Source of the DNA: Haplosporangium gracile
Lineage: Eukaryota > Mortierellomycota > Mortierellomycetes > Mortierellales > Mortierellaceae
Length of the DNA: 28,588 nucleotides
Assembly: GCA_015499985.1 (NCBI GenBank)
Contig: JAAAUF010000485.1
Coordinates: 2,618 to 31,205 of the forward strand
Reading direction: 5' to 3'
How positions within the stretch are numbered: the stretch's first letter is position 1; every line of letters begins with the position of its first letter. The translations under genes and the position numbers were made by a program. Of the stretch, positions 11,001 through 23,400 are shown piece after piece. The notes beneath the pieces were generated by a model. It did not search any database. It was not told where the DNA came from and saw nothing but the letters and a program-made list of their open reading frames with translations.

Positions 11001-14000
11001 CTGAGGCGGTGTCACCTGAGTCATGGCCGAGAAATTCATATCCGCCGTTCCTGGTCCCATCAAGGTTGCCATTGTGTTTTCTGCCAGCTTCAGACGACCG
11101 TTCTTGCGACACAAGTTCATAAACTTGATTCGCATTTCCATCTCCTGCTCCGGTGAGATGACGATGGCGTGAACCTTGATCACCTTCTGCCAGACCTCCA
11201 CGTTTCTCTGGCATCCCTTCAGACGCTTCATCCAGGTTCTACGAATCGTTGCCTGTCGGTCGGGTTGATCGTGGAACTGCTTGTAAGCAATGATTTCCTC
11301 CAACTCCGCCATCATCTGGACACGCACCACTGTCGCATACGCTCGGTTATAGCTCTCGCCGACCAAAGCCGTCAGCTCTGTATCCAACATGTTCCGGGTC
11401 TTGTCGATGTATGTCTCGGCCTCAGGGAACTGGTTGCGATGTAACGCCAAAATGGCCTTGAAGAACGCCCTGTCAGAGTTGTCCTGCATGGCTGAGATGT
11501 ACTCGTCCAAAAGCTCCCATTGACCCAGGCCCCATGCAGCGGCTGCTGCAAACGAGGCCATTCTACGCCGGACCTGAGCTGGTGAGTTGCCCCACTTGAC
11601 CTGCGCCAAGGATGAAAGCGCCTCCCACTCGCCGAGTGCGTGCAAACAGCGCATTCGTTGAATCGTCAAAGACAGATCGTTGGGGTTCTCGAGCTGCTTC
11701 CTCTCGTAAGCCGCCAGAGCATCCTCCCATCGCTGAAGACGCTCGTACCAGGCCTCCTTGAGCTCAAAGTCGTGATGGAGCAGAGCATGCGTGAGAATAC
11801 CAGCAGCAGCGTCGGGTTGTTGAAGGTTGTTGTTGATTCCGATAAGCTCTTCGATGGCGTTGGTCGACGGCTCGGTCAAGAACTCAAGCTCCTTGTAATG
11901 CAAGGCCTTAGCGAAGGCGTGACTCTTGGCGGCGTACTCTCCTAGAGTGCGAATGTCGATCGGCAGAGGTTTGTCGTCGTGCTCCATGAACTCAGCGAGA
12001 TTGAGCAGGATCTGGGTAATCTCTGGCGAGATGTTGGGTGCAACCAGGGCTGTCTCCAATGCTCGTGCCAGCTCCTCCTGTGGATATCAATAAAAACGAA
12101 TACAATTACCGATTAATACCACTTCGATGACTCCAAGAACACTAGGTCTCCTACAAACCAAACGACGAACCTTATATTGATCCAGCAGTTCACTCCAACA
12201 AGACACAAAAGCGGCATTGAAGAGCTCTCTGGCCAGAGGGTGGTACGAGTTCGCCATTTCAGCGCACGCACGAAGAGCGTGAGACGGAGTCTCCTTGAGC
12301 ATCTCTAAGCAAAGCCTGCGAATCCAGTCAGCCCAATCATCCTTGGTAAAGCGCGGTTGGGTATCCCAGGCCCTTCGCAGTGAGAGCTGGTTAATAGGCA
12401 ACTTCCGAATTCCTGACTCTGCTTGCGGAACATCAGCCATGACGACATTACGGTCATCACCCAAGCCAGGCAGGTCCAGAGGAAGAGGCTCCCTCTTCAA
12501 CAGTTTCGAGACCAAGAGATCATATGTTACATGACTTATCCGAGCTCGAAGCAAAACCTATAAAAAATAAGTGTCAATGCGAATTAGTACTAGTTTGAAA
12601 CAAATTTAAGCACCTGCACCTGTATTGACATTTAATGTGGTGAATCACAAACCGTTCTCCTTACCTTCTTGATCATTGGGATAAAGTTGATATAGTCTTG
12701 TCCCAGTTGAAGCACCAACGAGCACAGCGCGTCCATGGTTGGCATGCGCAATTCCGGTCCAGGAAGAGCCAGAATACGAGCAAAGGGATGAATGATCCTT
12801 GAGGCATAGTCGGAAAAGTTGACCTTCTTTGCGAGTGTACCGATAGTGCTGATGGCGGACCTGCGCAAGGTCATAGGAGCATCCGGTTTCTCGAACGTCT
12901 TCACGAGTACTGGAATGACCAAATGCATGTATTCCTCGATATTCGAACCGAACTTGACAAACGCTTGTAGAACACGAATTGAGGTGTCGTGCCTCTCTGT
13001 CATATCCGTGTCAAACACAGCAAGGAAGGACTGGAGCAAGTTAGGCAAGTAGGCCTTGAACTCTCCGTCTAGAGCGACCGCAATACTCTCCACCAATCCG
13101 ATGATACGATCTTGCAGCCGTGTATGACTCCAATTGTCCTTGACGAGTTGAAGCAGATCAGGGAGGTAAGGACGGATGTGGAGCTTGACAATCAGAACCA
13201 AGAAGCCCATCTTCCCAAAGTAAAAATCGAGGTTGAGCAAAGTTCCAGACTGCATGATACTCAGGTACACCGGCATAATCTAAAACGCGTTGCCAAAGGC
13301 GTGTACTGTAAATATATGTGCCCCTCATTACGAGTTTAAAATGCTATGAGATGGACGCGACTTTTCACGGTGCCTACCTGTGGCAAAAACGGGACCATCT
13401 TGAGTTGGAGCGCTTGGAAGATGGTTAAAATTGCCTGGGTAGCTGGCTGGTACTGTTGGCTCAGAGATGGATCTTTAAGAATCTTCAAGAGGGCGTTGAT
13501 GACGACGGTGGGATAGTAATCTTCAGATGATGGACCAAGTCCTGCCATAAGTAGTGACACATCCGAGCTCTGCGACTTGTCCGGTTGATTGTCTTCCACC
13601 TTGTCCATCATCATTTGCTAGTTATCGAGAACGAGTTGCGCACACTAAGTTAGTTTCCCTCATCGTCGAGTACCAAACCAATCCTCTTCAGTATATTGTA
13701 CACGATACCTTGTGGCGATATGGATCGAGAGCTCCTAGAATACCGAGCAACTTGATAGTTTCCTTGCGGATGCTGGCGGATTGCTCCGTCTTCAGAATCG
13801 TCAGCAAAGTATCCAGTAGGCCGGGATATTTGATATAGGGATCGATAACATAACCAGTGTTGCAAGAGAGTTGGCCAAGCGTTTTAAGGGCAGCACTACG
13901 CTTTGTAGGCGAACTCTGATCCTGCAGGGTATCGATGATCAAAGGCATAAGCTGGTCCATGAAAGGAAGCAAATCTTCTCCACCAACCCTTGCGAGCTCT

Positions 14001-16983
14001 CCTAATGCCGCCAAGATGCTAGAAACAACCCCTGCGCTCTGGTCCTTGGCCTTTGGAAGCAGCACTTTGATGATCGACTCGATGTAGGGTTTGACGAGAC
14101 GTTGGGAGGCAATCACCAGCAGAGCCAGAAGACGCGCACTCTCTTCCTTGTTTCGGCTCACTCCTGAGTACTCAATCTCGGTCAAAAGCTGGATCAGCGT
14201 TTTTCGGAGGGAAGGCATGACATAGGCAGGATTGTGAACGGAAAGTCGCCCAATGGTAGAGATGGCGTATTCGCGAATAGCGAAAACCTCATCGTTGAGG
14301 GCGATGAACAGCGAACGAACATTTTCCGCTTGGGCGAGATGGCGGTCAAACCGTCCGTCCAGCGACGCCATGACTGTCTGGCGAATAATTGGATCTGGGT
14401 CCGCAATTCCAACGGTCAATAGCTTCTCAAGTACCTCACCAACAACCTGAACAGCATGCGCACTAGTCTGGAAACAGATTGGATCTCGGACAAAAAGCTG
14501 GCAACAGGTTTGAGCGGCGGAGCGTCTAATGTCGGCGTTGTCGGCCTCCAGATAGGGAATACAGCAATCCCGTACAAATTCGTTCAAAACGTGTCCTGCA
14601 AAGTTGAACGATCCAAGCGTCGTAAGGGCAAGAATGATTGAGTCGACATCCTTTACCTCAGATTGAGGAATATCGCGTCGCAGGGGCGAATTTGTTCCGC
14701 CTCTGGTGCCACTCGGTGCTCCTAGTGGTTTGTACATTTGTCCGCTCAAAATCAACGACAACATGTTGAGGAGGCGCTCTATTAAAATAGCAAGAGGTCA
14801 TGCGCTAGTAAGTTTCCTTGCTCGGAATAGATCGTACAACATATTACAGCAAACCACTCAACCTGGAGTCATACCTTGAATGATTGGCAGTAATGGGGGT
14901 ATACAGCTGGAAAGATCTGTCAATGATTGGCGTAGCGGCTCGCTCAGTCCTGTCGCGAACATCAGCTCCAAAAGTTCGTGCATGTGTTTGGTGAGCGCCT
15001 GTCCGACTGCGTTCGCCAGCATACTGATACAGCTGAAAATGGGAGTATCTGTCTGGATGCGGTTTTTGCTATTCGTTCATATTACAATTGTTGTGTTAGT
15101 ATCTTTCAGCAATGTTCGTCAAACTGTTCATTCAATGAGCAGACGTGAAGTTACAACATGCCTCTTCATTCGGAGCCCATCCTTTATGCAGACCAAAATG
15201 TCATCCAAGAACTCTCCCATATCAGCGCCTGCGACCAATGCAACCTTTCCTATGGCCAGGAATGCGTTTGACCGATCCTTCTCCTTCATGAGAGAGCGCT
15301 CCTTGTCCTTCCGAAGTTGATTGAGAATATGAACCATTGAGCGATGGAGGTATACGCTGGCGAACTCTGATGGGTTGTAGGCTGCCAAATCTGGGATGAG
15401 TGAGATTACTGCCCTCCGGACAAGGCCATCCCGATGATCCCTGTATTGGAAGACGGTTTCGCAAGTATTCATGTATCGCTCATGCATAAACTAGAAAAAC
15501 GAGGCGCCAATAGTTAGGATATTGCCCAAGGCGTTATAACAATCCGTGATGAATCTCAAGCAAACGTGATACGCACCATGCCGGCATGGAGCAAGAGCTC
15601 CCGGTATATCAAAAGTGATCCATGAATACTCTCAGTTGTTGCGATACGCAAACCTCGCTGAGCCTCCTCATTGATCCTGCTGTACCAGTTGATTTTGTGC
15701 GGGCTGTCACGATCCGAGACGATGAGCAAGACTGCACTCAGAGCATCGGCAGCTGCTATTCGAATATTTTGCTAGCGAGAACAAAGTCAAATGTCAGTTA
15801 TCTTGCATTTGGCTGTCCAATATCCTTGTTTTCCGTTCCAATGCATTCCAAGCCCTTACATTTGGATCTCTAAATGCAACCCAAATGTGATCAAGGATCG
15901 AGCCAACATATGGGTAAACGATAACATCGGCATGTCGCACAAGTTCGGCAAGAACCAAAACACTAGCGTGACGCCGGGCTTCTTGTCGATCTCCGGCTAT
16001 GAGCGACAATGCAACGAATGGTTATTCGATGTTAGGTGTATGGCGAGAATTGACAGCTGACCTGCACTTTTGTTGAACTTGTATTGTTTTCTTACCGGTG
16101 AGCCACTCAATCACCCTCTTCAGCTCGGACTCGACGAAGTCAGTGGTGAATGTTTTTCCTCCCTGCTGTGCCAATTTGCCTATGTGCCGATAAAGGGGAT
16201 AAGGAAAAATGAATACTGCATGTGATAAATAGATAGTACAGCCGTGGCTTATGCATATTACCTAGTGTCCTAGCGGCAACGGTCATAGTCCTGACATCTG
16301 CGGGGAAGAGCTGGCGTAGATAGTTTGCGAAACGAGTTTCCTGTGTGGTGTTTTCTTCTCCTTCGATACCGATTAACCTGTCTATCAACAGCAACAGCAA
16401 GAATGAAATAGCGTGAGATTTTTGCATGCGGATGCAAAATGGGGTGTGTGTGATAAGGATTTAGCGACGGGGAGGATCGGATTTGACAACGGCGTACCTA
16501 TAATCATAACACCGCACAGCTTGTCATTGTTGTCGTCACTCTGCACAAGTGTCCAGATGATGCTGTTGACTTCGCCATAGAATCTCTTCAAGTCCTCCCC
16601 AGACAGCTCTCTCGACATAACGGCGACCTAATTGAATTCGCAGGATAAATCGCAGGTATACGTGAGAAAGAAAACATCGACGTCGAGCAAGGATAGATCC
16701 TGGAAGTTCGATGTCAATTGATAGCGACCTACGTATTCTTTGAGTGCCTGTGCAGAGAGCAGCCTGACTTCTTCATTCCTACATGATGATAGCAAAGTTG
16801 TTCTTGTTAGACACCACTGGAAGACGTGCTTGTTTTTAGTTCCTTGGCTTTCTTGTAAGTGGCGAGGTATATGTATGGAGGAATGCTACGAAGGACAAAG
16901 GTAGACGCGGGACGTTACTTTGATTTCAGGTCATTGGTCAGCTTTGAAAGTGTGTCCGGTGCTGGTGCCGTGGCCATGGTCAT
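8084..16983 (-). CDS. TOR1: TOR serine/threonine kinase (PIKK family), 19 exons
   Basis: Catalytic subunit of TOR complexes, the nutrient- and rapamycin-responsive growth kinase. Exons, high to low: 16983-16919, 16778-16733, 16627-16498, 16381-16262, 16179-16096, 15996-15860, 15771-15577, 15490-15162, 15068-14875, 14778-13709, 13617-13378, 13279-12665, 12557-12171, 12077-10755, 10661-9957, 9857-8949, 8833-8608, 8503-8378, 8277-8084. All phases close, giving 2364 aa, typical for TOR. Order: N-terminal HEAT repeats (to ~1200); FAT (~1240-1790); FRB (~1837-1936) with [18 protein letters not shown], Ser1855, Trp1921 and Phe1928 at the rapamycin-contact positions, so the protein looks rapamycin-sensitive; kinase with GLGDRHPSN (catalytic Asp2158) and HIDFGDCFE (Asp2177); FATC ending [11 protein letters not shown]. 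Intron 8 appears to be GC-AG. The start at 16983 (a second ATG is at 16977) precedes [18 protein letters not shown]. Whether the genome has a second TOR cannot be seen here, so the '1' is nominal. Divergent from SEN1. Confidence 0.96.
15069..15161 (-). other. Probable GC-AG intron 8 of TOR
   Basis: Exon 8 ends ATG AAG AG and the next bases are GCATGT. The acceptor ...ACGAATAG precedes C AAA AAC CGC. Only this GC donor leaves the phase 2 needed to rejoin the conserved [16 protein letters not shown] frame with KSKN at the junction. A GT donor (GTAACT, 15154 and below) would need a different acceptor 16 nt further into the exon and would replace KSKNRIQ. A perfect branch-site-like TACTAAC lies about 40 nt upstream of the acceptor. 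Confidence 0.6.
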
Positions 16984-17442
16984 TGAATATAGTCAGCGAC
17001 CCTCCGAGGATAAAAGAAAGCGGTAAAAAAAATAAAACTGAAAGGATGTCGCCGTTAGCTGTCCGTATGAGTGAGTGCGTACGTGCTGTCGACCGTCGCT
17101 TCTTGTGTCGGTGGGGTGATAGAGTCGAAAGTGCGTGCGTGAGTGTGTGAGTATATGGGAGAGTGAGTGAAAGCGATGATGACTGTCGAGACGGACGAAC
17201 AGGCGCAAACGCAGAGGAGAGGAGAGGAGGGATATGTATTCTTCACTCTTTCCACCAAGCTTACTTTTCCAAAGAAAGAGAGTGCGGTCTTGGTCGGAGT
17301 GCAGTCCTTGCGATCGAAACGTCTTCAAGTGACTGCCTGCACCCGTTCAAGCTCAGCTCTCTTCCTAAGGACATACAACACAAATGGTGGCGCTGACTTC
17401 AAACAGACAAAAACTGATTCTCTTTACATCCCCCCATGCAGG
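16984..17442. promoter_or_regulatory. Divergent promoter region shared by TOR and SEN1
   Basis: Only 459 nt separate the TOR start codon (minus strand) from the chosen SEN1 start codon (plus strand), so both promoters must lie here. On the plus strand the central part is rich in GTGAGTG-like repeats (about 17066-17170). Just before the SEN1 ATG, a pyrimidine-rich TTTACATCCCCCCATGCAG resembles a splice acceptor, suggesting a 5' UTR intron in SEN1. No clear TATA box was identified for either gene. Confidence 0.6.
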
Positions 17443-20400
17443 ATGCAGCACAGCGGTGACAACTCCACGGCCACAGCTGCCACCCGCACAAGCACCAACA
17501 GCGTCACACAACCATCCCCACTACAGGACTCTCCCTCTCAGGACTTAATCACAGGCTTAAATGACCTTCTCGCTCGACACAAACAACCTAATGCTCCACC
17601 TGAAGCACTCCATCAGTTCCTCACAGGCGCGCTGGAGTCTGTCCTTCGGGAACCTTTGCTCCATTGGTGGTGCGACAGCGACTTGCGACCTGTCTCAATG
17701 GAGCTGTTGCACCTCTTCTCATTGAGCGAGAACAGCTCGCTTCAGAGGTACAAGAGTATCATGGACTACACATTTGCGATGTGTATACAGTGCTCCGAGG
17801 CATATATTCAAGAGCGTCGAACCTACTTGGACACGTATGTTTTAAACTGATTTGAATTGAACCGACAAACCTTTTCATTGATGAGCTTATATCTGATACC
17901 ATCTCAAATCGTCTAAATCGTATCCAATTAGTCTGCGAAAACGTTACGACGACGAGACGGTAGACGACTTCTTTAGGATTCTGCTGGACTGGGACTGCGA
18001 CAGGCTACTCCAGCGAGCCACGAGATACTTTCAGGAACCATACTCGCCTAGCCTCCTGCGGAGACAAAAGTTTATGATCTGTGAAGTCATGCTTGACCCG
18101 ACACTGTTGCTTCTCCAGGAATACTCAATGCGCATAGCCGGCCCAGTTCTTTCACTCCTACATAACATACTCCAGTCTAAAAAGTTCGCCGTCAAATCTA
18201 TACTCCCAGGAACGTGGCTCCTTATGCTCCACGGCGACCACACCATCAATTCCTGGGCACTCACTACGAATACCGCAGCATCTGCAGAAGAAAAACTGGG
18301 CCTGGACCGCTGGAAGGGGTGGGAACAGTTCGCAGAGTCGTTAAAATTGGCATTGGCTTTGGCGAATGGTCAACAGCAACATTCGCTTGGATTCACCGTC
18401 TCGTACGATCCAACAGTACTGTGTCGTGCCATGCGCTCTATGACCGGCTCAGTGGATGTGACCCTACTTCGTGAGGCGATCAGAAGGGACAAGGACATTT
18501 GGGAGCAGTTACAAAAGTTCATGACGCGAACGATTCAGGATCCACAATCACCACCGATTCTCATGCGCGAGTTGACCAGGATGACGTTTGGATTGATTGG
18601 ACAGCTTAAATGGGAGTATTGGTCGGTTCAAGGAGCACCCTCGACGGGCCTTGCTGGAGCAGTCAAGTTTCTTCGATCGGTTTTTACGCACCCAGGAACA
18701 TTGGAATACATTGCCACACTTGCCATGAAGGAACAACCTGCCGTTTCTGGATCATCTTCCGAGCCAGCGCCACAAACGTATGCGCAATACACCATCTGTA
18801 CCATCAGCTTTGTCAAGTCTTTCGCCGTCATGTATTCATTGCCTGATGTCTTGGAGGCGACGACTTCCGCGCTTTTGGAGGCCATGAGTGACCGCATGGT
18901 TCGACGAACGACGCAGGAGGACTCTACCATGGAGACAGGAACTCGACCTGACATTGTCTATCTGGAGTACGATCTGGAGATGCTTACTTCAGTGTACCGG
19001 TTACTGGATGAACTACAGAAGCATGCCAACTTGGCAGTCGTGGCGCGGATCTTGGAGCCCCACTGGTCGTGGATTGCCTGTATATGTGCACTTGGACCGA
19101 ACTCCTTGTCAACTGAGGGATTGCACGATGGCGCAACGAGACGGATCCTAGCAATGACGACTCGGCTTGCGGACGTAGGCAAGGGCATGGTAACGGCGTT
19201 GTTGGAAGGAGAGGTGGAGGTCCTGTGGAGCAACTACGCGGCCGCTACAGGAGTGGCGCGAGCTGAGAAGGAACGCAAACATACCCAGTCGGCGGAGGTG
19301 AGCACCGCCAATCTTGAGACAGCGAACACGACTATTTGGCTTCGGCTAGCTCAATCGGCTACCCTTACGACACCAAACGAGGGTGCTGCGCGATGCTTGA
19401 TGGAGTGGCAGACGAGCATGATAGATCAGGTGTCAAAGTTGGCGCTTTTGCCGAGGATGGAGATTCGACCGACCTTCAGCAAATCGACCCTTGACATGTG
19501 CGCAAAATTCAACGGCGACTTGGCTATCATCACTCGCGCCATCACGATACTTCTGAAGGGTCTGGCAGAGCAGGGAGATCAGTGGCTCAACAAACTCATT
19601 AGCAATAGCAACCGACATTTTTTGGCAAAGCTCTTGAAGCTCTGGTGCAACTTCGACGCTGACATAAGGACGCAGGCTCTTTTCATTATGCGGTCGGCCT
19701 GGCAGGAGGTGACACGGGCGTCTTGTTTGCGCCTTGCTTTTCAGTTTGGTGGCGATCGCGTCATCGAGGAACTGGACAGCATTCTCAGAGACTTCCGGGA
19801 TCGAGGCAGTCCAGGAGGAGGGACTCCGACGGTGTTGTTTGAACTGCTGCTGGAGTCGGTCACCATTCTTTTTCTTAACAACTCGATTGACGGCGAAGGC
19901 GGCCTCTACCTTCAAATCTTCCTCACTCTCACCTCCTCTCAAGAGATCGCCCAACATCTGTCGCTCATCAAAAACCTCTGGAACTCGATCTGGCTTTCAG
20001 TTCAGGCGGCGTTCGCAGCTGGCAGATCCATTTGGGCCGATCAATTGGAGCGAGGCGATACAATCAAGACAATGATCACAGTCGCAAATGTCGGCCGCTT
20101 GGTTATTGGCAAGATTCGTTATTTTGAACGCCTTTTGGAGTTTGAGAAGCAGGAGCTCGACATCGATGGCCAGGATCAGGACACGGACGATTTTTCGCAA
20201 CCAACTACTGAAAAGGAAACCATGCCGTTGGCCGACATGAAGGATGGACTTCCTCGAATGATCGACTGGACGTTTGCTCAGGACATTACGTTGTGCACGT
20301 CTGCTATAGAGTTGGTCTGTGCAGTCCTCGAGCTGTTGGCGGATCACAACAGCGTTATTGGCGATGATGTGATTCGATACCTTTCGAAAGTTGCGGAAGG

Positions 20401-23400
20401 AGATCCCAAGGTCAAGTGTCTTCTTACTCCAGAACAGAGAGAGTCACTTTGGATTGTACTGAGCCGACATACCGCTTATGCTGATGGACATATCCCGCAG
20501 TCCTCACTTGACAAGGTTTCCAAGGATGCAACCAACCAATCCGCGCCGATCGAGATCTCTGACGACGACTTTGATGACCTTGGCGCGATGGACTTGACCA
20601 GCATGGATTTTGACGACGATGATGATGTGCATACAAAGGCTCAGCTACCAATGCCTACTTCTGCCTCTGTACCGACACCCGCACGGCTTGCATCAACTCC
20701 GGTGTCACGCTCGGACCTTCTCAGTCGCAGCACATTGACAAACAACCCGTTCCAGACCATGCTCAATTTCGGCGCTGCAGGAATGAAGTCAGGAATTCCA
20801 GCAGGAGGATCGCCATTATCTCCAAGGAGGCTTCCTTCTTCTCTGAACAAGTTTCGGTCAATCACGCCTTCCAAGCCCACGACGAAACCTCCGTCGGTGG
20901 TGAAGGGCAGCAAGCTCAGTCAGATGCGCAGGGACCACGTAAGGGAGAGGCAGAATATTGTCGACGCTACCAAAATCGCGCGCCAGGTACCAAAGCCGAT
21001 TTTCAAACAACCGAAAACAACTTCGGGATCCGAAACAGACTCAGACAGCGACTCTGACGGCAAACACGACAATGGGCTCACCAGTCTCATCGATGCGGAG
21101 GAAACCTGGAACAATAGGAACAAGCCTCAGGAACCTCGGAAAACCAAACTCCTTGAACTCACCGACATTGTTGGAAAGGGCCAGGTGGTTGATGCAGGAA
21201 CTGCGCGACGCAAAAAGATTGAGGAAGATGCCCACAGGCACCACCGCTTGACTCCAAACCTCGCCGGGTTACACGCTCAGATCCTTCAGTGGGAAGTATC
21301 CTCGACCGGTGACCGTCCACCCAATGGTCGAGAGTATGCGCCTGTTCCTTTGCGGTTTGACACTGTAGAGGCTTATGTAAAGGCGTTCGAGCCACTGCTG
21401 GTGCTGGAATGCTGGCAGCAATTGATTGCCGCTCGGGGTGAGGTCAGTCCATCGTCGGACTCTATCAATGGCGTGGTTGTCAATCGCGTCTCGATCAACA
21501 ACTTTCAGGACACCCACATGAAGATTGCCATCAACAATGCCAGCAGTCTTTCGGTTGAGGATATCGTCGTTATCTCGGATCCGGTCACAAAGGACATCTT
21601 CACGTCAACCGGCAACTCTGCGCGTGCTAAACCATTCTATGCCAAGGTTCAGTCGATCACCAAAGCCAAAGGCCAGTGCGAGATCGTGTTCCGAACGCAC
21701 TTGAAGATCGAGGAGTCTAGCTCGCTCATGTTTATCCGACCACAAACAACTTGGTCCATTCTGAAGATGACTAAGTAAGTTGACTATGCTTGTGATTATT
21801 TTTATAACTGAATGGAAATCGGGTATTACGGTTGTAGATGCTTACCGTGTTGATTTCTTGTTCCATTGTAGTTTGACGACCACTCACCGCGAGTACGCCG
21901 CGCTGATTGCCATGAGATACTATGAACTTCGCGATCACGTTCTAAACCCACCAGATGCGCCTCCTATCAAGCCTTCTTTGGAGACCGTTCAGAAGGTGAT
22001 GGATGTCTACAAGGTTAACGCACCCCAGGGACAAGCAATCGTTGGAGCCATCGAGAAACCAGTAGGTTTCACTCTTATTCAGGGGTAGGTCACGCGGATT
22101 GGCTCTGCACTATTTTTGCTGTTGTTGATGTTGTTGTTGAAATGGCGACCGACTGATTCCAGGTATGCCTTTTTTCTAGACCGCCAGGTACTGGAAAGAC
22201 GAAAACGATCCTGGGACTGGTTGGCGCGCTACTTGCAGATGGAGCCAGAGCGCGGGCTGCGCCCACAGTCCAATCATCACGGGCTGCTGACCGTCCCTTG
22301 CAGACTGGCACTGTGAGCCGTATTCTTGTCTGTGCTCCTTCCAACGCAGCTATTGACGAGATTGTCAAGCGTTTCAAGGGCGGAATCAGGAACACAGCAG
22401 GGCAGACGTTTATTCCCAAGGTTATTCGTGTTGGTAACATTGAGGCCGTAAACGCGGAAGTTCAGGATGTCGCGCTGGATACTCTCATCGCCAAGGAGCT
22501 GGAATCGGTCAGCGCCTCAAAGGACGATTTTCAAACATCAGCTCGGTCTTTGGCTACAATGCGCGAGAAGCTTCGAGGAGTGCAGCAAGAACTCGAGCAT
22601 GCGCGTCTTGAACATGTGCAGGCGAAGGAGTCGGACGATGCAATGGCCGTCAACATGGCACTCTCCAAAATCAAGGCCCTCAACAAGTCCAAGTGGCAGC
22701 TGGGACAAGAGATGGACTCGGCTCGACTTAGCCATTCGGAACTGTCACAGAAGAAGGATCAGGCGAGGAAGGACGCGCGGAACAAGATTTTGGGCGAAGC
22801 AGACGTGATTTGCTCGACCCTGAATGCAAGTGGTCACGATCTCCTCACAAGTGCGACGTTCACCTTTGAGACGGTGATCATCGATGAGGCTGCTCAGTCG
22901 GTGGAGATCAGTTCTCTGATCCCGTTGAAATACGGTTGCAAGCGTTGTATTCTCGTGGGAGGTAAGCTGAGCACTTTTATTAGCTCAGATGTTAGGTATA
23001 AAGTAGGCGAAAGCCCAGCATTGTTAACGGCTTTATCCAATACCCTACTCTTTAGATCCCAACCAGCTTCCTCCCACCGTCATCTCTCAGCTGGCGGCTG
23101 AATACGATTACAATCAGAGTCTTTTCGTCCGCATTCAAAAGTTAGCACCAACATCGGTCCATTTGCTGAGTATTCAGTACCGTATGCATCCTGACATCAG
23201 CGTGTTTCCTTCTCGAGAGTTTTACAGCTCTTTGCTGCGGGACGGACCAGGCATGGCCAGCAAGACCCAAGCCGAATGGCATCGCAATCCTGTGTTTTCA
23301 CCCTATCGGTTCTTTGATGTATACGACGGACGAGAAGAAACTGGTCTCTCGCAGTCACATCTCAATGTGGCGGAGGCCAAGGCGGCCGTGGCGCTTTTGG

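Noticed and set aside
19433..19957. 174-codon minus-strand frame inside SEN1
   Set aside because: Shadow of the large SEN1 exon 2. The sense frame is open for 3.8 kb and matches Sen1.
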